Shown here one piece after another: positions 1 through 6,185 of a DNA stretch of 9,592 bases (its first letter is position 1; every line of letters starts with the position of its first letter). The notes under the pieces are model-generated. The model searched no databases. It saw nothing but the letters and a program-made list of their open reading frames with translations, and was not told where the DNA came from. The DNA is from an uncultured Collinsella sp. (GTDB lineage: Bacteria > Actinomycetota > Coriobacteriia > Coriobacteriales > Coriobacteriaceae). The stretch is from the NCBI GenBank assembly GCA_900547805.1, contig URIE01000069.1, positions 1 through 9,592 on the forward strand. The letters are read 5' to 3'. Both the position numbers and the translations under genes were made by a program.

Positions 1-969
1 CATCAGGTCGGTATCGGAAATCTCGCCAAGGCCCAGCTCCTCAAGCGTCGTCGGTAGGCCGACGCGTTGGCAAAACTCGAGCACCCGATCAAGCTCAGTC
101 GCGCGCTCCAGGCGCAGCTGCACCACCAGGCCAAACGCTACGGCCTCGCCGTGCATGGCCTTGCACTCGGGCAAAATCGTCAGGCCGTTGGCAATGGCAT
201 GGGCAAGCGCCAAGCCACCGCTCTCAAAGCCGACGCCCGAGAGCAGAATATTGCACTCGATCAGGCGCTCAACCGCTGGCGATGTACGGCCCTTTTTGAG
301 ATCGCGCTTGGCAGCGACGCCGCACTCCATGAGCGTGTCGTAGCAGGCACGTGCTGTGACCAGGGCCAAGTGTCCCGGCGTGCCACCGTGCTCGTTGGCG
401 CCGTGCGCCGCGGCGCACGAACGCGCCTCGAAGTACGTTGCCAGCGCATCGCCCATACCAGCGACCGTCATACGCAGCGGGGCTGCCGCGACCACGTTGG
501 TATCGACCACGACCAGGTCTGGATTCTTCTCGAGCATCAGGTAGCGGTCGAACGACCCATCCTCGTGATACAGCACCGAAATCGCGCTGCACGGACCGTC
601 CATCGAAGCCGCTGTGGGGCATACGCACAACGGGAGCTCGGCAAAATGCGCAACGGCTTTGGCAATGTCGAGCATCTTGCCGCCACCGATACCGACCACC
701 ATGTCGCAATACTCGGCCTGGGCCTCCTTGGCCATTTCGATAACGGCGTCTTCCGTACACGGACCTTTATAGATCTTAAAGAACGGCTCTCGCAAATCGT
801 CGTCTTGGAATCCATCGACGATCTGCTTGCACAGCCGATCCTCGGTGCCCTGGTCAAACAAGACATAGGCAGCGCAGCCCAACCATGACAGGTATCTGCC
901 CTGACGGGAAAGTTCGCCCGGCCCCTGAACATACCGGCCGGGACCGCCATAAACCATGGGAAGCGCCAT
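1..969 (-). CDS. Glycerol dehydrogenase-like Fe/Zn alcohol dehydrogenase, diverged GldA paralogue (C-terminus cut by window edge)
   Basis: The minus-strand frame from ATG at 969 is open to base 1 (323 codons). Only about 40 C-terminal residues seem to be missing, judged against the complete 366-residue paralogue at 1115-2215, which it matches along its whole length. Visible: the nucleotide-binding GGGK at residues 95-98 followed by LDIAKA, and metal-ligand candidates Asp174 (in GMGDALATYFEA), His257 (LAHAIANG) and His273 (CKAMHGEAVAFG), the family's Asp/His/His pattern. Known for the family: NAD-dependent oxidation of glycerol to dihydroxyacetone, or reduction of small hydroxyketones, in the cytoplasm. 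Odd: around residue 121 the usual glycerol dehydrogenase STDAPCS reads SMDGPCS, and the N-terminus is Gly/Pro-rich, so the substrate may differ. A weak purine-rich stretch (GAAGGGCGG) precedes ATG 969. A second in-frame ATG at 957 has no better site. Family is secure; substrate is not. Confidence 0.86.
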   Translation of the reverse strand, partial: MALPMVYGGPGRYVQGPGELSRQGRYLSWLGCAAYVLFDQGTEDRLCKQIVDGFQDDDLREPFFKIYKGPCTEDAVIEMAKEAQAEYCDMVVGIGGGKMLDIAKAVAHFAELPLCVCPTAASMDGPCSAISVLYHEDGSFDRYLMLEKNPDLVVVDTNVVAAAPLRMTVAGMGDALATYFEARSCAAAHGANEHGGTPGHLALVTARACYDTLMECGVAAKRDLKKGRTSPAVERLIECNILLSGVGFESGGLALAHAIANGLTILPECKAMHGEAVAFGLVVQLRLERATELDRVLEFCQRVGLPTTLEELGLGEISDTDLM

Positions 970-999
970 ACGAGAATCCGCCCTTCATCAAACAACGAT

Positions 1000-1062
1000 T
1001 GGTGCAAAGTAACCTGCCCCCCTGCACCAACTTGTGCATTGGGGACAGGTTACTTTGCACCA
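1000..1062. repeat. Long imperfect palindrome with GGGGACAGG core (REP-like)
   Basis: The left arm ggtgcaaagtaacctg-cccc (1001-1020) is the reverse complement of ggggacaggttactttgcacc (1041-1061) apart from one extra base. Inside the loop, tgcac (1023-1027) can pair with gtgca (1034-1038) around a 6-nt loop. The element lies between the terminator of the glycerol dehydrogenase gene and the start of the next dehydrogenase, ending about 30 bp before that ATG. A similar GGGGACAGG core recurs in the hairpin at 8371-8403. GGGGAC/GTCCCC-containing palindromes are typical of REP sequences mobilised by REP-associated tyrosine transposases. No such transposase is in the window, so membership is inferred. 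Confidence 0.7.
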
Positions 1063-1066
1063 TAGC

Positions 1067-1102
1067 AAAAAGGGGCAAAGCCATCTGCCGGCTTTGCCCC
1101 TT
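1067..1102 (-). terminator. Rho-independent terminator after the glycerol dehydrogenase gene
   Basis: A perfect 13-bp stem (1070-1082 paired with 1090-1102, loop atctgcc) lies just downstream of the minus-strand stop codon at 1115. Read on the minus strand, the stem is followed by a run of T (TTTTTGC), as expected for intrinsic termination of the 1115-2215 gene. Confidence 0.88.
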
Positions 1103-1114
1103 CCTTACCTTAGT

Positions 1115-2215
1115 TTACTCATCCATAAGGTAATAATGACCCAGCGCGTCGGCACCCAGGATGGCGTTGGCGACCATCTCGGGCGTCACCTCAAACGGCA
1201 TGTTGCACATGGTGTCATCGGGCGCGCAGGCGGCCTCGGCAACAATCATGGCCTGCTCGCGCGTAAGCTCGGCAACGCCAAGTTCCTTCATCGTAACCGG
1301 CAGGCCCAGCTCAATGCAGAAGCCCAAGACTTCCTCGAGCTTCTCGGTCGGGGCATCCTCGAGTACCAGCTGGACGATGGTGCCAAAGGCGACCTTCTCG
1401 CCGTGATACATGCCGTGGCTCTCGGGCAGCATCGTCAGACCATTGTGGATGGCATGAGCAGCAGCAAGGCCCGAGCTCTCAAAGCCAATGCCGGAAAGCA
1501 GCGTATTGGCCTCGATGATATGCTCCACGGCAGGCGTGAGCGCACCCTTCTCCAGCGCGACCTTGGCCTTGACGCCATCGGCCATAAGCGTCTCGTAGCA
1601 GAGCTTGGCGAGCGCCAGGCCGGCCATTCCGCCCTTGCCGCCGGCGCAAGTGCCACCGTCGGCATCATGCGTCGCCTGGGCCTCAAAGTAGGTTGCGAGC
1701 GCATCGCCCATACCGGAAACCGTCAGGCGCACCGGGCTCGCCGCGATAACCGTCGTATCCATCAGGACAATGTTGGGGTTTGCCTTAAGGAAGAGATATT
1801 TATCGAACTGGCCGTCGTCGGTGTAGAGCACCGAAAGTGCCGAGCACGGTGCATCGGTCGAGGCGATGGTGGGGCAAATGATAACCGGGGACTCCAGGTA
1901 ATAGGCGACGGCCTTCGCGGTGTCGAGGATCTTGCCGCCACCGACGCCGACAATGATGTCGCAACCGTTGTCGCGAGCGAGCGCAACCAGGCGATCGACC
2001 TCGCCCTTGGAGCACTCGCCGTTAAAGTCCTCAAACAGCAGCTCGGCCTTAGCCTCGGCAAAGCCGCCCTCGATCTTGGCGCCGACGCGCTTCTTGCCCG
2101 AAGGCGTCACGATAACGAGAGCCTTAGCGCCGAGCGGCTCGACATAGGAACCGAGCTTGGCCAGCTCGTCCGGGCCCTGGATGTACTTGCTGGGGCTATT
2201 GAAAATTGCAGCCAT
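1115..2215 (-). CDS. gldA: Glycerol dehydrogenase, NAD-dependent
   Basis: A complete 366-residue protein, the usual GldA length. Group III metal-dependent alcohol dehydrogenase features: GVGGGKILDTAKA (GGGK at 92-95) for NAD binding; STDAPCSALSV near 119-129, the canonical glycerol dehydrogenase active-site segment; and metal ligands Asp171 (GMGDALATYFEAQ), His254 (AAHAIHNG) and His271 (GMYHGEKVAFG). The expected reaction is glycerol + NAD+ to dihydroxyacetone + NADH, or the reverse with hydroxyacetone-type substrates, in the cytoplasm, linking glycerol use to redox balance. ATG 2215 is preceded only by a weak purine stretch (GAGAACGGGA). The gene sits directly behind the terminator of the upstream dehydrogenase, so it is probably expressed from its own promoter or by read-through. 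Its own terminator follows at 1067-1102. The neighbouring 1-969 gene is a diverged paralogue. Confidence 0.92.
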   Translation of the reverse strand: MAAIFNSPSKYIQGPDELAKLGSYVEPLGAKALVIVTPSGKKRVGAKIEGGFAEAKAELLFEDFNGECSKGEVDRLVALARDNGCDIIVGVGGGKILDTAKAVAYYLESPVIICPTIASTDAPCSALSVLYTDDGQFDKYLFLKANPNIVLMDTTVIAASPVRLTVSGMGDALATYFEAQATHDADGGTCAGGKGGMAGLALAKLCYETLMADGVKAKVALEKGALTPAVEHIIEANTLLSGIGFESSGLAAAHAIHNGLTMLPESHGMYHGEKVAFGTIVQLVLEDAPTEKLEEVLGFCIELGLPVTMKELGVAELTREQAMIVAEAACAPDDTMCNMPFEVTPEMVANAILGADALGHYYLMDE

Positions 2216-2236
2216 TTTTATCCCGTTCTCTAATTA

Positions 2237-2275
2237 AAAAGAAAGGGGCTCCGTACGGATACGTGCGGAGCCCCT
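2237..2275 (-). terminator. Rho-independent terminator after the butanol dehydrogenase-like gene
   Basis: Arms 2244-2256 (aggggctccgtac) and 2263-2275 (gtgcggagcccct) pair over 13 positions with one G-T, around a 6-nt loop. Read on the minus strand the hairpin is followed by TTCTTTTTAATTA. It lies just after the stop at 2297 and only about 30 bp before the ATG of the next minus-strand gene, so it separates the two transcription units. Confidence 0.85.
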
Positions 2276-2296
2276 CGTTACGATAACAAGAGTCGA

Positions 2297-3520
2297 TTAG
2301 AAATCGATGTCGGTGTCGTAGTAGCAGGCCTTGAGAATCTTCTCGAAGTCGGCAGCCTTGGTCTCACGCGGGTTCTCGGGCGTGCAGGCGTCCTGCTCAG
2401 CGTTCGCGGCAATCTCGGGCAGCTTGGCGAGGAACTCCTCCTCGGAAACCATCTGCGGGTTCTCGGCGTCGACCTTCACGCCGCCATTCGCGTAATCCTT
2501 GATGGACTGCGGAATGTTGAGCTGGTCGTTGAGGTCGCGGATCTTCTGGACGAGCGCAGCGATGAGCTCCTCGTTGGTCTCGCCGGGAAGGTGCAGGATC
2601 TCCTTGGCCACGTAAGCGTAACGCTCGGCAGCACGCGGGTCCTTGGAGTTCCACTGGATGACCTTGCCCAGGTACATGGCGTTAGCAGCACCGTGGATGA
2701 TGTGGCCGTTCTCGAAGGCAGCACCGGTCTTGTGAGCCATGGAGTGAACGATGCCGAGCAGGCCCGAGGAGAAGGCGATACCGGCGATGCACTGAGCCTC
2801 ATGCATGTGCTGACGGGCCTCATGGTCGCCAGCATAGGACTTGGGCAGCCACTCGACGATCTCGCGGATGCCGTGCAGAGCGTTGGCGTCGGTGAACATA
2901 GAGGCGAAGGTAGAAACGTAGGCCTCCATGCAGTGGGTCAGAGCATCCATGCCGGTGTGAGCGCACAGCTTGGCGGGCATGGTGTAGGTGAGCTCGGGGT
3001 CGACGATGGCGACATCAGGGGTGATGTTGAAGTCGGCCAGCGGGTACTTGATGCCCTTGGCGTAGTCGGTAATGACGGAGAACGCGGTGACCTCGGTAGC
3101 GGTGCCGGAGGTAGAGGAGATGGCGCAGAAATGAGCCTTCTGACGCAGCTCGGGGAAGCTGAACGGCTGGATGATGTTATCGAAGGACTCCTCGGGATAC
3201 TCGTAGAAGACCCACATGGCCTTAGCGGCATCGATAGGCGAGCCGCCGCCGATGGCGATAATCCAGTCGGGCTCGAACTCGCGCATGGCCTCGGCGCCCT
3301 TCATGACCGTCTCGATGGACGGGTCGGACTCGACGCCCTCGAACAGCTTGACCTCGAAGCCGCCCTCTTTGAGGTCGGCCTCAACGTCCTGCAGGAACCC
3401 GCCGCGGCGCATAGAGCTGCCGCCAGAAACGATGATGGCCTTCTTACCCTTGAGGTTCTTCACCTCGTGGCGAGCGCCCTCACCAAAGTACAGATCGCGA
3501 GGATTGGTAAAACGTCCCAT
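2297..3520 (-). CDS. Iron-containing alcohol dehydrogenase, butanol dehydrogenase-like (AdhE C-domain type)
   Basis: A 407-residue group III alcohol dehydrogenase. ATG 3520 is chosen because AGGAGG lies 6 nt upstream; an in-frame start 51 bp further upstream lacks this. Visible: IAIGGGSPIDAAKAMW (90-103) for the nucleotide, ISSTSGTATEVTAFSV (134-149), TGMDALTHCMEAY (189-201) giving iron ligands Asp192 and His196, and VHSMAHKTGAAF (258-269) with His259 and His263, followed by NGHIIHGAANA with His273/His276. The segments IDAAKAMWVFYEYPE and KYPLADF resemble the alcohol dehydrogenase half of AdhE and NADPH-type butanol dehydrogenases. Likely role: reducing acetaldehyde, butyraldehyde or similar aldehydes to alcohols during fermentation, reoxidising NAD(P)H in the cytoplasm. 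Cofactor and substrate cannot be read from the sequence. It is first in a row of three related dehydrogenases, with its own terminator and an inverted repeat upstream. Confidence 0.9.
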   Translation of the reverse strand: MGRFTNPRDLYFGEGARHEVKNLKGKKAIIVSGGSSMRRGGFLQDVEADLKEGGFEVKLFEGVESDPSIETVMKGAEAMREFEPDWIIAIGGGSPIDAAKAMWVFYEYPEESFDNIIQPFSFPELRQKAHFCAISSTSGTATEVTAFSVITDYAKGIKYPLADFNITPDVAIVDPELTYTMPAKLCAHTGMDALTHCMEAYVSTFASMFTDANALHGIREIVEWLPKSYAGDHEARQHMHEAQCIAGIAFSSGLLGIVHSMAHKTGAAFENGHIIHGAANAMYLGKVIQWNSKDPRAAERYAYVAKEILHLPGETNEELIAALVQKIRDLNDQLNIPQSIKDYANGGVKVDAENPQMVSEEEFLAKLPEIAANAEQDACTPENPRETKAADFEKILKACYYDTDIDF

Positions 3521-3526
3521 ACTGTG

Positions 3527-3532
3527 CCTCCT
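3527..3532 (-). promoter_or_regulatory. Shine-Dalgarno fixing the start of the butanol dehydrogenase-like gene
   Basis: AGGAGG on the minus strand, six nucleotides before ATG 3520, selects the 407-residue start over an in-frame start at 3571. Confidence 0.88.
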
Positions 3533-3560
3533 AAACAAGCCCCTCTTAGACTTGCGTATA

Positions 3561-3587
3561 TAACGGAGCACCCAATTGGCTCCGTTA
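3561..3587. promoter_or_regulatory. 9-bp inverted repeat upstream of the butanol dehydrogenase-like gene (candidate operator)
   Basis: taacggagc (3561-3569) and gctccgtta (3579-3587) are perfect reverse complements separated by 9 nt, about 40 bp upstream of ATG 3520. On the minus strand the downstream arm runs into TTATATA, a possible -10, so a bound protein would cover the promoter. It does not resemble the Rex consensus. No T-tract follows, so it is not an obvious terminator. Function is inferred from position only. Confidence 0.45.
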
Positions 3588-4008
3588 GGACCGGTTTGCG
3601 CGTTGCCGGCGATGACAATGCGCGATGTCTAAACGTCTCAACGCTCGGACACGCACTATTTTACCGTTCCGGTTGGTCAGTTATTCATCTAAAGCTGCCA
3701 ATGATGAAACGTTTTTTCTATCCCCGAAGACCCTTGTGCGGCATTCATACTCCCAAGCTGGGCAAACGTTTTATCAAGGTTGACTACATATCCCGGGCAG
3801 GACGGTGCCCCTCCAAAATATGCACCGTTCGCCGCCAAAAATCGACCGTTTGCGGCACCGTGATACCACTCGGTCGTCCAAGGTACCGACATTTGTGCGA
3901 CATCCGTCTTCGTGGTGCAAAGGTGCAAGTCCAAGTGCGGCGCCCCCGGTGTGCCACATGCGGGTAAACTAGAACTTTATATAGAGATATTTGAACCCTA
4001 ACCGCAGC
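3588..4008. other. Divergent intergenic region with nested short inverted repeats; no convincing gene
   Basis: About 420 bp between the minus-strand dehydrogenases and the plus-strand operon. From 3800 to 3890 there are several overlapping complementary pieces: acggtgc (3802-3808) with gcaccgt (3822-3828), gccgccaaa with tttgcggc around 3830-3856, and tcggt (3870-3874) with accga (3885-3889). gcaccgt also recurs directly at 3855-3861. A minus-strand frame (3934 to 3689, 81 residues from a TTG start) has unusually protein-like composition but no clear ribosome binding site and no family I recognise. A possible -10 (TATATA, 3978-3983) lies ahead of the plus-strand operon without a recognisable -35. 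The region could hold a structured RNA, a dispersed repeat or a tiny gene; none can be decided here. Confidence 0.4.
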
Positions 4009-4016
4009 AAAGGAGG
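4009..4016 (+). promoter_or_regulatory. Shine-Dalgarno fixing the start of the first operon gene
   Basis: AAAGGAGG ends four bases before ATG 4021 and decides that start over an in-frame TTG at 3991, which has no such site. Confidence 0.85.
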
Positions 4017-4020
4017 CCCC

Positions 4021-5097
4021 ATGGCATTCGATCCCATTCAAGAGGATTGCCATCGCCTCGTTCTTGAGGCCTTGCGCCGCGACAATATCCCGCTCACCGA
4101 CGCTGCCGCCGTAGAGCGTCTGATGGAACAATTCACCCGCAACCCCGCACCGCTCATCGTGCACGACCGCGACCGCGCCGGGCACCTCATTGCCAAGGTG
4201 GTCGAGGCTGTCGACTACCGCATTCCCTTTATCCCCGACGACACCCAGGCCGAGCAAGAAGAGGCAGCTGCCGAGAACATGCTCCGCGAGGCAGCCGCGC
4301 TCGATCCGGCCAACTGGGATGCCCAGCGCATGCTGACGGCGCTCACCGCCGAATCCAACGAGGAATACGTACAGTACTTGGCATCCAAGCGCGATGAAGT
4401 CGAGCACGACCTGGCACTCAAGATCGCCTCGGCGCAGGACCCCTACGAACGCGAGGCCGCTGGCGACCTTATGCGCCGCCCCTACCTGCGCTGGCTTGCC
4501 GCCCTTGCGTCACGCGCCCTCATTAGCGGCCGCTATCGCATGTCGCTCGAAGCCGCAAACCGCAGCCTCGACTTTGCCCCCAACGATCCGGCCGGCGTCC
4601 GCCACACCGCGATGCTCGCCATGGCAAAACTCGAATACCCCGCCGAGGAGCTCAAGCGCTTTCGCTCCGCTCACTCCGTGCCGTACCTCGCGAATACCCC
4701 GCTGCGCCGCCGCTCCAAAGATGCGGAGCGTGACTTGGACCCGTGGACGCTCATCGCGCTGATGAGCGCTGCCTGGCGCGAGCTGGACTACGAGGGCGCC
4801 GAGCACTACTTGCGCATCCTTGCGCGCTCATGTCCGCACGCAGCCGAGGCACTCTACTTCCAAACCGAGTTTCCCGATGGCGTCTATGCCCGCGTCAACG
4901 TGGGTGTGGGCTCCACCGACGAGCTTGTCCTTGCGCTGTCCGAGGCGACGCCGGTGCTGCAGGAGGGCCTGGGCGCCCCCGACAACGCCAGCTTTGCCGC
5001 CTGGGTCGCCACCAACGATATCGTGCGCTCCCAGATCGACGAGCGCATCCTGCGGGCGGCCGAGCAGGGCTTGCCGTTTAAGGGAGGAGACCTCTAA
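4021..5097 (+). CDS. Helix-rich, probably TPR-like protein of unknown function (first of a related pair)
   Basis: A 358-residue soluble protein without signal peptide or membrane segment. I do not recognise a named family. It is rich in Ala, Leu, Arg and Glu and appears to be almost all alpha helix. Segments such as NMLREAAALDPANWDAQRMLTA (about residues 91-112), ALISGRYRMSLEAANRSLDFAPND (about 165-190) and WRELDYEGAEHYLRILARSCPHA have the size, small-residue spacing and closing Pro/Asn of tetratricopeptide-type repeats. The C-terminal half aligns by eye with the next gene: SGRYR...A.R.L, LAMAKLE, then PWTLIA...ARSC followed by a final PDNASFAAW. The start follows a strong AAAGGAGG. The stop overlaps the next start by one base, so the two proteins are probably made together and may bind each other. 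Role unknown; a scaffold is possible but is only a guess. Confidence 0.85.
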   Translation: MAFDPIQEDCHRLVLEALRRDNIPLTDAAAVERLMEQFTRNPAPLIVHDRDRAGHLIAKVVEAVDYRIPFIPDDTQAEQEEAAAENMLREAAALDPANWDAQRMLTALTAESNEEYVQYLASKRDEVEHDLALKIASAQDPYEREAAGDLMRRPYLRWLAALASRALISGRYRMSLEAANRSLDFAPNDPAGVRHTAMLAMAKLEYPAEELKRFRSAHSVPYLANTPLRRRSKDAERDLDPWTLIALMSAAWRELDYEGAEHYLRILARSCPHAAEALYFQTEFPDGVYARVNVGVGSTDELVLALSEATPVLQEGLGAPDNASFAAWVATNDIVRSQIDERILRAAEQGLPFKGGDL

Positions 5098-6140
5098 TGG
5101 ATCCGAGCGTCTACATCCCCGCCTACCTGGAGCGCACCTACCTGGCGTCGCACCCCGAACTCACCGATGCAGCACGCGAGCTTGTTCATAACGACATAAG
5201 CGCAAATCCTCAAAAGTATGCGCAGACCGAGCATGCCCAAGCGCTGCTGTCCTATGCCGGCGTTCATCGTCATTTGCTCGACGAGCTTCACCGCATCGAG
5301 GACATGGGCAGCGACGAGGAGTTTGAGCAGACGCGCAACCGCCTGTTCGACGATATGCGTGATGAGCTGCTCAAGATCGTCCGCGTCGATGCGCATGTCC
5401 TCGATGCCCAGCTGCTCGCCATCATTTTGGCGGACACGCCCGTCGACGCCTGCCTGGGCGATCTGATGAAGCTCGAGGCGACCACGGCCGATTACCTGCA
5501 GCAAAGCGTGCCCGGGTTCGACATGGAAGCCCCGCACTACTGGGTCAATAATGTTTTGGCCGATGGTGTCACCGCAGCAGACCTTACCGTGAGCGAGCCG
5601 GCTCTTATCGGGTGGCTTCACACGCTCGAGGCCATCTCGCAGCTGTGCATGGCGAGCGCCCGCTACCGTGCTGCCGCCAACTACGCCCGCCGCGTCCTTA
5701 AGGCGGAAGGCTACCCCACCCGAGCCGCAGGCACTGTGTTGCTCGCCCTCGCTCGTCTGGAAGACGAGGACGGCTTTTTTGCCCTAGCCCACCAGCTCGA
5801 GGAAGAGATCGGGGCTGACGCGCTCGAGAACTCTCCTTGGTATCTGCTCGCCCGCACGATTCTGCTGTTCAAAACAAACAAGATGCGCCCGGCGACACGC
5901 GCGCTGCGCGAGTTTGCCAACCGCTGCGAGGGCGGCGCGTTCTTCTTGCTGAACCCCATGTACCAGACGCCGTACCTTCCCTGCCGGCCCGAGCCACGCG
6001 ATCCCTGGGATCTTTCGCACCAGGCCGTTTGGGAAGCGGACGGTATTATCTCGGACACTCCCGACTTTGCCCCCTGGGCCAATGCCTGCGAAGACGTGTC
6101 GCAGCTTGCCCAGGAATTTGCGCGCCGCTACGGTTTTTAG
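5097..6140 (+). CDS. Helix-rich, probably TPR-like protein of unknown function (second of a related pair)
   Basis: A 347-residue protein starting at ATG 5097, whose A is the last base of the preceding TAA (taATG). AGGGAGGAG lies 7 nt upstream inside the previous gene, which points to translational coupling. No signal peptide, membrane helix or catalytic motif is visible. The sequence is helix-rich, with TPR-like stretches such as MASARYRAAANYARRVLKAE and WYLLARTILLFKTNKMRPATRALREFANRC. The second half is a distant match to the preceding protein: ARYRAAANYARRVL with GRYRMSLEAANRSL, LLALARLE with LAMAKLE, SPWYLLA with DPWTLIA, and PDFAPWANA with ASFAAWVAT. This suggests duplication and divergence. 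MurT-GatD follows 45 bp downstream in the same direction, so the pair is probably co-transcribed with lipid II amidation, but no functional link can be shown. Confidence 0.85.
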   Translation: MDPSVYIPAYLERTYLASHPELTDAARELVHNDISANPQKYAQTEHAQALLSYAGVHRHLLDELHRIEDMGSDEEFEQTRNRLFDDMRDELLKIVRVDAHVLDAQLLAIILADTPVDACLGDLMKLEATTADYLQQSVPGFDMEAPHYWVNNVLADGVTAADLTVSEPALIGWLHTLEAISQLCMASARYRAAANYARRVLKAEGYPTRAAGTVLLALARLEDEDGFFALAHQLEEEIGADALENSPWYLLARTILLFKTNKMRPATRALREFANRCEGGAFFLLNPMYQTPYLPCRPEPRDPWDLSHQAVWEADGIISDTPDFAPWANACEDVSQLAQEFARRYGF

Positions 6141-6185
6141 TGACGCACTCGACCCGACCATGTCGTTTACGTTAGGAACGGTTTC

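Noticed and set aside
67..888. 273-residue plus-strand frame
   Set aside because: Lies wholly opposite the truncated glycerol dehydrogenase paralogue, whose frame is continuous from 969 to the window edge.
1034..2233. 399-residue plus-strand frame opposite the glycerol dehydrogenase gene
   Set aside because: It mirrors the codon periodicity of a GC-rich gene on the other strand. It has no recognisable family, and the minus-strand protein has all GldA motifs.
2591..3967. 458-residue plus-strand frame opposite the butanol dehydrogenase-like gene
   Set aside because: Antisense shadow rich in Val, Gly, Asp and Leu, running out into the intergenic region; the minus-strand gene has a strong ribosome site and intact iron ligands.
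3784..4407. 207-residue minus-strand frame across the operon start
   Set aside because: Overlaps the first operon gene antisense and has no ribosome site or family.
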